The translations under genes were made by a program, and so were the position numbers. Source: DLKC01 sp002478885 (GTDB lineage: Bacteria > Bacteroidota > Bacteroidia > Chitinophagales > Chitinophagaceae). Taken from it: DNA of 64,000 bases. Below the pieces are notes generated by a model. That model searched no databases and was not told the origin of the DNA. It saw only the letters and a list, made by a program, of their open reading frames with translations. Positions within the stretch are counted from its first letter, which is position 1. Every line of letters starts with the position of its first letter. Shown here in pieces: positions 54,344 to 63,346 of this stretch. Location: the NCBI GenBank assembly GCA_046329585.1, contig JAXLUI010000001.1, positions 1,116,001-1,180,000 of the forward strand, given 5' to 3'.

Positions 54344-54394
54344 TTTACCAGCTGTGGAATATTGGTCAGCTGCGGTTTTGTCACTCACTTGTAC
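54344..54394 (-). repeat. REP-like repeat family 2, copy o (reverse, variant core)
   Basis: TTTACCAGC, GGAATATTGGTCAGCTGC, then TTTTGTCACTCACTTGTACG. Head-to-head with copy p only ~25 bp away. Confidence 0.65.
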
Positions 54395-54417
54395 GTCCCG
54401 ACCAACATGGAACAGGA

Positions 54418-54477
54418 AGTACAAGAGTGCGACGCAAGAAAAGCCCGGCAGATGCACTGCAGCCCGGCACAAAAAAT
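54418..54477 (+). repeat. REP-like repeat family 2, copy p (forward)
   Basis: AGTACAAGAGTGCGACGCAA, GAAAAGCCCGGCAGATGCAC, AGCCCGGCACAAAAAA. Confidence 0.75.
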
Positions 54478-54548
54478 TCAGCTCCCTTTTATATATCGCC
54501 TTATTTCTTGCGCTGAATAAGTATCTTGCCGCATCAATTTTTTGGACT

Positions 54549-55250
54549 ATGACGGATACACACCTTCACCACGAAGAGCATCTTGAAAGCAGCGACCTTC
54601 TTACCGATATTGTTATTGGCATGAGCGATGGCCTTACCGTTCCGTTTGCATTGGCTGCGGGCCTCAGCGGCGCGGTTGACAGCACTTCGGTAATCGTCCT
54701 CGCAGGCGTGGCGGAGATCGCTGCCGGCTCCATTGCAATGGGGCTTGGCGGTTTTCTTGCCGGCAAAACAGAGCAGGACCATTACGCCAGCGAACTAAAG
54801 CGCGAGTACTGGGAAGTAGATCATTTGCCCGAGAAAGAAGAGGAAGAAGTGCGCGTGTTTTTTGAAGGTCTTGGGTTAAGTCCGGCATTGCAACAGGAAG
54901 CGACAAAAGAATTGATCAAAGACAAAGACCGCTGGGTGGATTTTATGATGAAACACGAGCTCGGTCTTGATAAACCAGATCCAAAAAGAGCCGGGCGAAG
55001 TGCATTTAATATTGGCATGTCATATATCGTCGGCGGCCTGGTTCCTTTGAGCCCTTATTTCTTTATCGACGACTCAATAAAAGCGCTCGAGGTTTCTGTA
55101 GTAATAACGCTTATCTGCTTATTTATATTCGGCTATTTTAAAAGCAAACTCACCGGCGTGAACCCTTTAATGGGTGGGCTAAAAGTGATGATGATCGGCG
55201 CCGCAGCAGCTGCTACCGCATTTGCTATTGCGAAACTGATCGAGGGTTAG
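54549..55250 (+). CDS. VIT1/CCC1 family transporter (iron/manganese)
   Basis: 233 aa from the ATG at 54549; the longer frame runs through repeat copies o and p and is rejected. SDLLTDIVIGMSDGLTVPFA is the first TM motif, and EIAAGSIAMGLGGFLAGKTE the second, both conserved in VIT1/CCC1. A cytoplasmic acidic loop (EKEEEEVRVFFEGLGLSP) corresponds to the metal-binding insert. It probably exports Fe2+ or Mn2+ from the cytoplasm; direction inferred from the family. Confidence 0.88.
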   Translation: MTDTHLHHEEHLESSDLLTDIVIGMSDGLTVPFALAAGLSGAVDSTSVIVLAGVAEIAAGSIAMGLGGFLAGKTEQDHYASELKREYWEVDHLPEKEEEEVRVFFEGLGLSPALQQEATKELIKDKDRWVDFMMKHELGLDKPDPKRAGRSAFNIGMSYIVGGLVPLSPYFFIDDSIKALEVSVVITLICLFIFGYFKSKLTGVNPLMGGLKVMMIGAAAAATAFAIAKLIEG

Positions 55251-55276
55251 CCAATAAATAAAAAAGAATATCTTAT

Positions 55277-57382
55277 TTACTGGTTTACTGTTTTTTCCTG
55301 CACCACAACCAAATCGTTTATATCGACACTCATAGGCAACAGGCCTATTTGTACTATGGCGCGTTTGCCTCTTATTTCTTTTACTTCGCCCACCTGGTGA
55401 TTCTTTTTCATCTTCACTTTTACACCCGCAGTTATCTCAGCTTTTACCTCCTGGTACTTCGAGTCGATCTTCTTTGCCAGTTTATTGGTTATGGCGTGTT
55501 CTTTTTTCCTGAATAATAAGTTTTGAATCTGCTTCAACACTTCATCTTTATTTTCCGTCTTCTTCCATTCGAGCACGATCTGCTTTAACTTTCGTTCGGT
55601 CTCTTTCATTTCGGCAATGCGCTCTTCGGTAATTTTGTTCTGGTGCTTTGCCAGTTCAACCTGCTGGCGGTGTTTTTCTTTGTTAATAAAGACCTCCATT
55701 TCTTTCTTAAGCCTTTCATTCTCTTTCATCAGCTGCTGCAATTCCGTTTTCTCTTTATCCAGTTGCTGCTGCGTTTGTTCGGTTCTGTTGAGCAGCTTAT
55801 CCAGCCTGAAATGATCCTGTTCCACCAACTGTCTTGCCCGGCCAATGAGTTGTTTAGGCAAACCTATTCTTTCAGCAATAGAAAAAGTATAAGAGCTACC
55901 CGGCTTGCCAACGATAAGCCGGTATAACGGCTGTAGTTTTTCTTCATCAAAGGCCATGGCGCCGTTGATGATGCCACTTGTTTTACCCGCCATCACTTTC
56001 AGGTTGAGGTAGTGGGTCGTAACAATTCCAAAAGCATGTTTCCTCGACAACTCTTCCATAATCACTTCAGCAAAAGCACCGCCGAGATTAGGGTCGCTGC
56101 CACTGCCAAGTTCATCAATAAAGAACATGGTTCTGCCATTCGCATTTTCGATAAAATGTTTCATGTGCATCAAATGCGAAGAGTAAGTACTCAGCTCAAA
56201 TTCTATGCTCTGCGTATCACCGATATGAATATAAAGCTGTTTAAAAATACCCATCTGCGATACCGGGTGCACGGGCACAAGCAATCCGCTCTGCATCATC
56301 ATCTGGTTAAGGCCGATGGTTTTCATCGTTACTGTTTTGCCACCTGCATTCGGGCCACTGATAACCAATATCCTGCTTTTCTCATCCAGCGTAATACTGA
56401 CTGGAATGGTCTTTCTTGACGAATTTTTATTGTAAAGAAAAAGCAACGGATGATAGGCATCTTTTAAATCGATATATGCCTTATCAAGAATGTTCGGGTA
56501 ATTGCCATTGTAGTCAACCGCAAGCCTTGCCTTGGCGCGGATAAAATCATACTCACCGGCGATCGCATACCAGGTTTGCAACAACGTGCTGTAAATACTC
56601 AGCTCGCCTGTCAATGCTTTTAAGATGCGCTGCACTTCTTTGCGTTCATCATTCTCCAGGTTAAACACATCATTGTTCAGGCCGATCGTTTCTTCCGGTT
56701 CAATGAAAGCGGTTTTACGGCTATCACTTTCACCATGCAGAATACCTTTCACCATACGCTTATGTTCAGCAAAAACTGCCACTACCCTTCTGCCGTTGCT
56801 AAAACTTTCCTCAATATCTGCCGCATAACCGGCCTTATTCAGTTTCGCAACAACTTTCTCAAACATGCGCCGCAGCTCATTGCGCTTTCGGTAAAGGCTC
56901 ATGCGAATCTTTTGCAGCTCAGGGCTCGCCGTATCTTTTACGGCACCCGTTTCGTCCAGCTTTTCCTCAATCATTTGCACGATCACCTTTTCGTAGTAGG
57001 TGTCTTTGACCACTTCGGCCAGGGCCGGGTAAGCAGACCTTCTCTCACTGTCAAACCAGCGAAAAATTCTTTCAATGGCAGTTGCCAGTTTATGCAGTTG
57101 CATAAACTCCTCGCCGGAAAGCGTTGCGCCGGGAATGCCCAGCAGTTTTATTTCTCTGGAAATATTGGAAGTGAAATCATTGGGAAAATATTGAGCCGTT
57201 TGCAGCAGCAGTTTGTATTCATAGCTCTGCTTCAGTTCCAGTTCTATATAATCCTTTCTTGTATGAATGCGCAGGTCGCCTGACTTACGCTTTGCATACT
57301 CGCCGCTGCAATGTTCCGTAAGCAGGCTTTTTATTTTATCAAATTCCAGTTGTAACGCCGCAGATTCCGGGTAAAGCTTCAT
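55277..57382 (-). CDS. MutS2-type DNA mismatch/ribosome-rescue ATPase lacking Smr domain
   Basis: 701 aa. A core lever domain (residues 1-~300) is followed by the ATPase with Walker A SGPNAGGKTVTMK and Walker B MFFIDELGSGSDP, then a long coiled coil (~530-640) and a short beta tail (KKNHQVGEVKEIRGKRAIVQ). Typical MutS2 is ~780-800 aa with a C-terminal Smr nuclease domain; the protein ends before it, so it cannot cut via Smr. Family roles are suppression of recombination and splitting of collided ribosomes. Confidence 0.9.
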   Translation of the reverse strand: MKLYPESAALQLEFDKIKSLLTEHCSGEYAKRKSGDLRIHTRKDYIELELKQSYEYKLLLQTAQYFPNDFTSNISREIKLLGIPGATLSGEEFMQLHKLATAIERIFRWFDSERRSAYPALAEVVKDTYYEKVIVQMIEEKLDETGAVKDTASPELQKIRMSLYRKRNELRRMFEKVVAKLNKAGYAADIEESFSNGRRVVAVFAEHKRMVKGILHGESDSRKTAFIEPEETIGLNNDVFNLENDERKEVQRILKALTGELSIYSTLLQTWYAIAGEYDFIRAKARLAVDYNGNYPNILDKAYIDLKDAYHPLLFLYNKNSSRKTIPVSITLDEKSRILVISGPNAGGKTVTMKTIGLNQMMMQSGLLVPVHPVSQMGIFKQLYIHIGDTQSIEFELSTYSSHLMHMKHFIENANGRTMFFIDELGSGSDPNLGGAFAEVIMEELSRKHAFGIVTTHYLNLKVMAGKTSGIINGAMAFDEEKLQPLYRLIVGKPGSSYTFSIAERIGLPKQLIGRARQLVEQDHFRLDKLLNRTEQTQQQLDKEKTELQQLMKENERLKKEMEVFINKEKHRQQVELAKHQNKITEERIAEMKETERKLKQIVLEWKKTENKDEVLKQIQNLLFRKKEHAITNKLAKKIDSKYQEVKAEITAGVKVKMKKNHQVGEVKEIRGKRAIVQIGLLPMSVDINDLVVVQEKTVNQ

Positions 57383-57402
57383 TGATCAAAAAATTTTCCC
57401 GG

Positions 57403-57410
57403 CAAAGGTA
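57403..57410 (-). promoter_or_regulatory. -7 box of the MutS2 gene
   Basis: TACCTTTG on the - strand, 21 bp before the ATG; a TTTG lies 16 or 22 bp further upstream. Good Bacteroidota consensus. Confidence 0.55.
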
Positions 57411-57512
57411 ATATTCCGCCACGCAGCAAAACCAAACGCTTTCTTTTATCGTAGATGAATATAAGTTGATTAATTCCCATTGAAAAACACATGCAATCTA
57501 TGAGCGCACTTT

Positions 57513-57541
57513 GGGCTGGCTTTTTGGCCAGCCTTTTTTTA
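57513..57541 (+). terminator. Intrinsic terminator in a divergent intergenic region
   Basis: GGCTGGC, TTTTT, then GCCAGCC followed by seven T. It points rightward but no + strand gene precedes it; see findings. The 315-bp gap also holds the mutS2 promoter and repeat copy q. Confidence 0.75.
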
Positions 57542-57594
57542 TATAGCCGGCGGTTGTGCAAATGGCATCGGCTGTTGTGTCACTCCCTTCAAGG
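57534..57594 (-). repeat. REP-like repeat family 2, copy q (reverse, variant core)
   Basis: TTTTTTTATATAGCCGGCGG, TTGTGCAAATGGCATCGGC, TGTTGTGTCACTCCCTTCAAG. Its T-run overlaps that of the terminator at 57513. Confidence 0.75.
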
Positions 57595-57730
57595 TTCCTC
57601 TTTCATGGTAGCGTTGACCTGAAAGAGAAATGGGATAATGTTGCCCGGTTAAAAAAGTCAATTCGCCAGCAATTATCTTCGCATACACAACGCAATTGTG
57701 CCTTTTAAAAAAAGCAGCAATAAAAAAGAT

Positions 57731-58420
57731 ATGATAACGCTGGTGAGCCGGGAAACAGTTTTTGCCCAACATAAAAATATTGCCACTGAAATTTCGGAGA
57801 TGCAAAAGGCTTTCTATGACGAAGACTACCTAGCATTATGCGACAACGAACAGGAACGAAAAGCCTACCTTGATTTATTTGACATCAAAGACTTGTCGTT
57901 TCCAAAAATAAATACGAGCTATAAAGTGACTGCCATTGATCACGACGAGTTGAAAACGTACACTAAAACGCTTGCTGATCGTCTTAAAAAACTTTTTTTG
58001 GCAACAGGCATAGAGAGCTTTTTTGTCATGGCCCATTTGAATACGGCTTTTATCGGAAATACTGATAACAAATATCCGCCACTGCAAAAAGCATTTAAAA
58101 AATTCCAAAATATTACCGGCGATATCAACTACAACGAAGTTATCAGTATTGATATGGATGACCTGGGTGATCTCGTGGACATTGCATTCTGGATAGCAAG
58201 ATGCGACGCCAGTGCTCCGGAATACACTTTTTTTCACGATGCAGCGGACCGTCTCTCTTTTAATATTTGCAAACATGGCAATATTCACCTGCTTGAATAT
58301 GAAAAAGAAATATTGCCGCATGATCTGTTGCAACAATTTGGCTGGCTCGTGATGGATAACCGGTGCTATGATAAGTTCACCACCGACGGAAGGATAAAAG
58401 GCAGGCGCATAAAAATATAA
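57731..58420 (+). CDS. Hypothetical protein, 229 aa
   Basis: Starts at ATG 57731 (a GTG 33 bp upstream is possible). No signal peptide or TM helix; mixed alpha/beta composition with VISIDMDDLGDLVDIAFWIA and ADRLSFNICKHGNIHLLEYE. No family recognised. It stands alone between the mutS2 promoter region and repeat copy r. Confidence 0.65.
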   Translation: MITLVSRETVFAQHKNIATEISEMQKAFYDEDYLALCDNEQERKAYLDLFDIKDLSFPKINTSYKVTAIDHDELKTYTKTLADRLKKLFLATGIESFFVMAHLNTAFIGNTDNKYPPLQKAFKKFQNITGDINYNEVISIDMDDLGDLVDIAFWIARCDASAPEYTFFHDAADRLSFNICKHGNIHLLEYEKEILPHDLLQQFGWLVMDNRCYDKFTTDGRIKGRRIKI

Positions 58421-58466
58421 CACTTCACCAAACAATAGGCGACTGCCCTGTTAGCGCTCCGAACCC

Positions 58467-58525
58467 GGAAGAGTGCGACGCAACAGGCGATGCCATAAGA
58501 TGCAAAAGCCCGGCCCACAAAAAAT
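58467..58525 (+). repeat. REP-like repeat family 2, copy r (forward, near complete)
   Basis: GGAAGAGTGCGACGCAACAG, GCGATGCCATAAGATGC, AAAAGCCCGGCCCACAAAAA. The best match to the consensus in forward orientation. Confidence 0.85.
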
Positions 58526-58653
58526 CGGCTTGCGCTGGCGGCGTGTACCATCAATTTTTTGGTATACATTTAAGGAGCTTTCGTTAAGAAAATGATGTAG
58601 TGCCCTGAATGTTAAGAAAGCTGCTAGAGACGTTCTAACAATACCTGCAAAAT

Positions 58654-59748
58654 ATGAAACAAAGTGTTCCTCCATCACCCGGAATTTTGGACCGGCAAAA
58701 CCAACTGCACGAAAACAATCGCCGGCATTTTCTAAAAACTGCCATGACCACTTTTGCGGGTGGTTTGATTGCACCTTCTTTGCTCGCAGCCGGACATGAC
58801 ACAGCTGAAGTTGCAGAAAAAGGTTATCCTGATCCCTCAATCATAATACTAGATGAACGTTTCAAGAAATATGTGCAGCTGAATGCAGCTGTGGAACGCC
58901 TATGGACAGGCGGGCGTTGGACCGAAGGCCCGGTTTGGTTTGGCGATGGCAGGTATTTGTTGTTCAGTGATATTCCAAACAATGTTATGCTGAGGTGGAA
59001 TGAAGAAACAGGCGAAGTGAGCAAATTCAGAAGCCCTGCAAATTATTCGAATGGCAATACCAGGGACCGGCAGGGAAGATTGATTTCCTGCGAGCATGAC
59101 AGCCGCCGTGTTACAAGAACAGAACTTGACGGAACAATAACAACTTTAATAGATAATTACCAGGGCAGGAAATTCAATGCGCCGAATGATGTGGTGGTGC
59201 ATACGAACGGAAGTATCTGGTTCACCGATCCGGGCTATGGCATTTTATCAAATTATGAAGGACACGTCGACAAGTTTGAATTGCCGACCAATGTTTACCG
59301 GCTTGATCCATCAACCGGCGATATTACCGTTGTGGCAGATGATTTCGCAAGGCCGAACGGATTGTGTTTTTCACCTGATGAAAAGTTGCTGTACATCGCC
59401 GATACCGGCCAGCCAAAAGATAAGCCGAACCCGATTAGAGTGTTTGATGTGGTGAATGGCAAAGAACTCAAGAACGGAAAGATGTTTTGCGATATGGGCA
59501 AGGGGCTTGCAGATGGTATCCGCTGCGATACAGATGGCAATGTATGGGCATCTGCAGGATGGGTAGGCAAAGACTACGATGGCGTACATGTTTTTGCACC
59601 CGATGGAAAAATGATTGGCCAGGTGCTGCTTCCGGAAGCATGTGCCAATCTTTGTTTTGGCGGACTCAAAAAAAACCGGCTGTTTATGACCGCAAGTACA
59701 TCTGTTTATTCGCTCTATGTAAATGCACAGGGCGCGCAAAGGCCATAG
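58654..59748 (+). CDS. SMP-30/gluconolactonase family protein, Tat-exported
   Basis: 364 aa. NRRHFLKTAMTTFAGGLIAP is a twin-arginine signal. The beta-propeller carries WTEGPVWFGDGRYLLFSDIP, the first metal-binding Glu, NAPNDVVVHTNGSIWFTDPG, and CFSPDEKLLYIADTG, with N and D of the Ca2+/Zn2+ site. It hydrolyses sugar lactones in the family; periplasmic here. The dipeptidase gene follows after 174 bp. Confidence 0.9.
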   Translation: MKQSVPPSPGILDRQNQLHENNRRHFLKTAMTTFAGGLIAPSLLAAGHDTAEVAEKGYPDPSIIILDERFKKYVQLNAAVERLWTGGRWTEGPVWFGDGRYLLFSDIPNNVMLRWNEETGEVSKFRSPANYSNGNTRDRQGRLISCEHDSRRVTRTELDGTITTLIDNYQGRKFNAPNDVVVHTNGSIWFTDPGYGILSNYEGHVDKFELPTNVYRLDPSTGDITVVADDFARPNGLCFSPDEKLLYIADTGQPKDKPNPIRVFDVVNGKELKNGKMFCDMGKGLADGIRCDTDGNVWASAGWVGKDYDGVHVFAPDGKMIGQVLLPEACANLCFGGLKKNRLFMTASTSVYSLYVNAQGAQRP

Positions 59749-59922
59749 GAAAGGAATAATGATAAAATATTGAACAGGTATCAGGATGCTGCCCGGTTCA
59801 TTGTTGCTGTTTTCCTTATTGGGGCATGCCGGCGCTCGTTAAGCGTGATGGGTACTCCTTTAGCCAGATTACTTCTTACTTTCATTAGAAATTTAAGGTT
59901 CACCTTTCCCAAACCAATTCAA

Positions 59923-60978
59923 ATGCAAACGAGAAAACAGTTCCTGATCAATTCCCTTTCACTGGCATCAGGTGCGGCGTTGTTGGGCTTCAAAATGCCT
60001 GTACAGCCCGAAGCTCCTTATATAACATTTGACCTGCACTGTCACCCCGGTAAACTGTTTGCACATGGCGGCAACGAGTTCGGAGAAAACTTTCCCCCCG
60101 AGAAAACCCTTGGCGACATGAATGCTGCACACCTGAGTGGCGCATTCTTTGCGCTGGTGGCTGACTCGAAACTGCTAAAGCCGGGCCCGGCCGGCATTTC
60201 CATAGTTGGCCAGTACCAGGCAGGGGAAGCATGGCAGGAATACAAGCTGCAGTTGAGGGAGATGAAAGATTTTCTTTTCCGTAACAATCTTATACCGGCA
60301 ACAACTGCAAAGGAGCTAACAATTGCCGGGCCATTGGCGCCATATATCGCGGTGGAAGGCGGCGACTTTTTGGAAAGCCAGGCCGATAAACTGGAAGAGG
60401 CTTACGACGATGGGGTGCGATGCATCCAACTGGTGCATTACGTGCCCAATACACTTGGCGATCTGCAAACGGCAGCGGCGGTGCACAACGGTCTGTCCGA
60501 ATTTGGTAAAGCAGTGGTACGCAAAATGAACAGGCTTGGCATGCTGGTCGATGTAGCCCACGCATCTTACCAAACAACAAAAGATGTAGCTTCCGCGACC
60601 GATGCGCCAATCATGCTGTCGCATAGCATACTGGAAATGGAAACAGGCAGGCCGATCGCCAAACGCGCCATATCAAAAGAACATGCAAAGCTGGTGGCAG
60701 ATACAGGTGGCATCATTGGTGCATGGCCTTCCGGCTTTAATAAAAGTTTTGATGAATTTGCCGACAACACCTTGCGCCTCGTTGATGCAGTGGGCATCGA
60801 TCATGTTGGCATTGGCACCGACATGGACGGCAATTTCAAACCTGTATTGTCGACCTACACGCAATACCCCACATTTGCCGAAACACTTAAAAACAAAGGC
60901 CTCGCAGCTAATGAAGTGGAGAAAATAATGGGTGGCAACGCGGCAGCTTTATTAAAGAAGGTGCTAAAGAAGAGGTAG
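59923..60978 (+). CDS. Membrane dipeptidase (M19), exported
   Basis: 351 aa from the ATG at 59923, which gives a signal-like start (RKQFLINSLSLASGAALLGF); the longer TTG-started frame is unlikely. Zinc-site motifs: TFDLHCHPG, the bridging glutamate in YIAVEGGDFLE, MLVDVAHAS and IMLSHSI, and VGIDHVGIGTDMDG. Renal-dipeptidase-like enzymes cleave dipeptides with broad specificity, including D-amino-acid and dehydro forms. Tentatively periplasmic. Confidence 0.9.
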   Translation: MQTRKQFLINSLSLASGAALLGFKMPVQPEAPYITFDLHCHPGKLFAHGGNEFGENFPPEKTLGDMNAAHLSGAFFALVADSKLLKPGPAGISIVGQYQAGEAWQEYKLQLREMKDFLFRNNLIPATTAKELTIAGPLAPYIAVEGGDFLESQADKLEEAYDDGVRCIQLVHYVPNTLGDLQTAAAVHNGLSEFGKAVVRKMNRLGMLVDVAHASYQTTKDVASATDAPIMLSHSILEMETGRPIAKRAISKEHAKLVADTGGIIGAWPSGFNKSFDEFADNTLRLVDAVGIDHVGIGTDMDGNFKPVLSTYTQYPTFAETLKNKGLAANEVEKIMGGNAAALLKKVLKKR

Positions 60979-61032
60979 TTGAACGATACGCTGGTAAACA
61001 CCCACATCTTCGTTATCACCTGCATTGCGATT

Positions 61033-61094
61033 TTATTTTTATGGGCCGGCAATTGAATATGCATGTAGCTGTTGTTGCGTCGCACACTTCAACG
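61033..61094 (-). repeat. REP-like repeat family 2, copy s (reverse)
   Basis: TTATTTTTATGGGCCGGC, ATGCATGTAGCTGTTG, TTGCGTCGCACACTTCAACG. Faces copy t across ~45 bp. Confidence 0.75.
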
Positions 61095-61139
61095 CCTGGT
61101 TATCATACCGGCAAAACCATTGCTGCAAAAAGTTTGGAA

Positions 61140-61203
61140 CGCACAGTTGGGTGACACAACCGGCCTTACCATAACATGCTGGCGCCGGAAACATAAAAAA
61201 AAT
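61140..61203 (+). repeat. REP-like repeat family 2, copy t (forward, variant core)
   Basis: CGCACAGTTGGGTGACACAA, CCGGCCTTACCATAACATGC, GGCGCCGGAAACATAAAAAA. A variant core paired with a standard core (copy s). Confidence 0.7.
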
Positions 61204-61253
61204 TATTTTCGAACCGAACAGGTACAGTTATATAAAACAAGCATGGATCAAAA

Positions 61254-63083
61254 ATGAATAAACCTTTGGTTATATTAGCGCTTATATTTTTTAGTTTACG
61301 GGTATTTGCGCAGGATACGGTCTCCATCACGCAATTTGGCTACCAACCCGGCTCAAGGGAAAACGCGGTACCTTTTGTTGCCAAAGCAATCGAACTGTGT
61401 AAAACCAAACCACGCGCGGTACTTATTTTTCCAAAAGGCCGTTACGATTTCTGGCCGCAATACTGTGCAGAAAAATTATATTACGAATCAAACACCGACG
61501 TAATTCCCTTGCGTACATGCCCGGTACTGATCGAAAACGCCAGCGGGCTCACGATCGACTGCGGCGGATCTGATTTTATTTTTCACGGCCGCATGCAACC
61601 GTTTACGATCGATGGCAGCAGCAACATTTCACTAAAAAATGTAAACATAGATTGGGATATTCCAATGACGGCACAGGCGCAGGTGCTGCAGGTTACCAGC
61701 GACTATATTGACTTACAGATAAACGCTTACGAGTCGCCATACATTATAGAAAACGGCAAACTCACCTTCGTTGGTGAAGGTTGGAAGAGCCCTTTCTGGG
61801 ACGCAATGGAATTTGAAAAAGATTCAAAACTGATTGTGCCACGTACCGGCGATGAAGGCTGCCTCGGCGACGGGTTCAGCAACTACAAAGCATCAGAAAT
61901 AGCAAAAGGCGTGGTGCGGCTGAACTATGCGTTTAAACGTAAACCTGCAGTCGGCAACTACCTTGTACTGCGGCACAGTGCACGTGATCATGCCGGTACA
62001 TTTATACAAAACAGCAGGAATGTAACCATCGAAAACATGAACCTGTACCAGACTTCCGGGCTGGGCATTTTATCTCAGTACGCTGAAAACTTAACTTTCA
62101 GAAACGTGAATTGCGTTCCCAATAAAGCAAAGAACCGCATACTGTCGGGGCATGATGATGGCCTTCATATTTCGAACTGCAAGGGAAAAATTCTTGTCGA
62201 TGGCTGCAGCTTTGCCGGGCTCATGGATGACCCCATCAATGTGCATGGCACCAGCGTGCAGATCAAAGAAAAGATCAGCAGTAAAAAAGTGAAGTGTAAG
62301 TTCATGCATGAGCAAAGCATTGGCTTTACATGGGCACAGCCGGGCGATGAAGTTGGGTTTATAGAAAACGAATCAATGAGTACGGTTGCAAAAGGAAAGG
62401 TTGCATTATTCACAAAGCTTTCTGCAACAGAGTTTGAGCTTACATTTGATAATGATATTCCGGACAGCATTACAATTGGTGATGCATTGGAAAACCTGAC
62501 ATGGACTCCGGATGTGCATATCCAAAACAGCCATTTTGGTTCAAACAGGGCAAGAGGTATTCTTGTATCCACGCCAGGCGAAGTGCTCATAGAGCATAAT
62601 ACATTTGAGTCGAGCGGCAGCGCTATTTTAATTCCCGGCGACGCCAACGGCTGGTTCGAGTCAGGCGCCGTGCAAAACGTGACAATCCGCAACAATATAT
62701 TTAACGACCCGTGCCTTACATCTATGTACCAGTTTTGCGAAGGCATCATCAGCATAGACCCGGAGATTCCTAAAATGCAGGCTGGCAAACCGTTTCACCG
62801 GAATATTACCATCGAACAAAATACTTTCCACGCGTTTGATTACCCGGTGCTTTATGCAAAATCAACTGAAGGGCTCATCTTCAGCGGCAATACCATCGCG
62901 CACTCCGGCAGGTTTGCACCTTATCATCATCGCAAGGCAACAATTACCCTGGAATCATGCCTGAAGGTGGAAGTGCTGAACAACCGTCTTACCGGCGACG
63001 TGCCCGGCAACAACATTGTGCTGAAAAATACTGCAGCCAAAGAATTAAAAACCGACAAAACATTCCAGGTTGCCATACAATAA
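61254..63083 (+). CDS. GH110-like alpha-1,3-galactosidase (parallel beta-helix)
   Basis: 609 aa with a signal peptide (PLVILALIFFSLRVFAQ). The N-terminal PRAVLIFPKGRYDFWPQY and GGSDFIFHGRMQPF, then LSGHDDGLHISNCKGKILVD (D301-D302) and LMDDPINVHGT (D325-D326), are the aspartate pairs and surroundings seen in family 110 inverting alpha-1,3-galactosidases, which strip blood-group-B or Gal-alpha-1,3-Gal ends. The fold is a right-handed beta-helix with repeated N-x-(T/S)-x-(R/E)-N turns. Family membership rests on recalled motifs; other beta-helix glycanases are possible. Confidence 0.78.
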   Translation: MNKPLVILALIFFSLRVFAQDTVSITQFGYQPGSRENAVPFVAKAIELCKTKPRAVLIFPKGRYDFWPQYCAEKLYYESNTDVIPLRTCPVLIENASGLTIDCGGSDFIFHGRMQPFTIDGSSNISLKNVNIDWDIPMTAQAQVLQVTSDYIDLQINAYESPYIIENGKLTFVGEGWKSPFWDAMEFEKDSKLIVPRTGDEGCLGDGFSNYKASEIAKGVVRLNYAFKRKPAVGNYLVLRHSARDHAGTFIQNSRNVTIENMNLYQTSGLGILSQYAENLTFRNVNCVPNKAKNRILSGHDDGLHISNCKGKILVDGCSFAGLMDDPINVHGTSVQIKEKISSKKVKCKFMHEQSIGFTWAQPGDEVGFIENESMSTVAKGKVALFTKLSATEFELTFDNDIPDSITIGDALENLTWTPDVHIQNSHFGSNRARGILVSTPGEVLIEHNTFESSGSAILIPGDANGWFESGAVQNVTIRNNIFNDPCLTSMYQFCEGIISIDPEIPKMQAGKPFHRNITIEQNTFHAFDYPVLYAKSTEGLIFSGNTIAHSGRFAPYHHRKATITLESCLKVEVLNNRLTGDVPGNNIVLKNTAAKELKTDKTFQVAIQ

Positions 63084-63346
63084 TGGCATAAAATTTATTG
63101 GCCGGTAAAGAATCGAACCAAGGCATATGTTTGACACTTGTTATGCGCTACAGTGAGCATGCATAAGGCATCGCAAGCATCGGCAGCTATCATGCTTTTC
63201 AGCAACAAGGTATCTGTAGAAGCACTCCTTGAAGGTTAAACCCAATGCGTTCCGGTAAAAGCAAATTACCATACCCTTGAACAATAATATTACCTTTAAG
63301 ATGCTTTGCTTAAATTCATTACCCCCAAAAACTAAAAGTATTACAC

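Noticed and set aside
54354..54548. N-terminal extension of the VIT1/CCC1 gene
   Set aside because: The extension is encoded by repeat copies o and p and has no relation to the family; the ATG at 54549 starts at the conserved N-terminus.
59770..59922. TTG-started extension of the M19 dipeptidase
   Set aside because: The ATG at 59923 directly precedes a signal-like sequence, and the extension would bury it.
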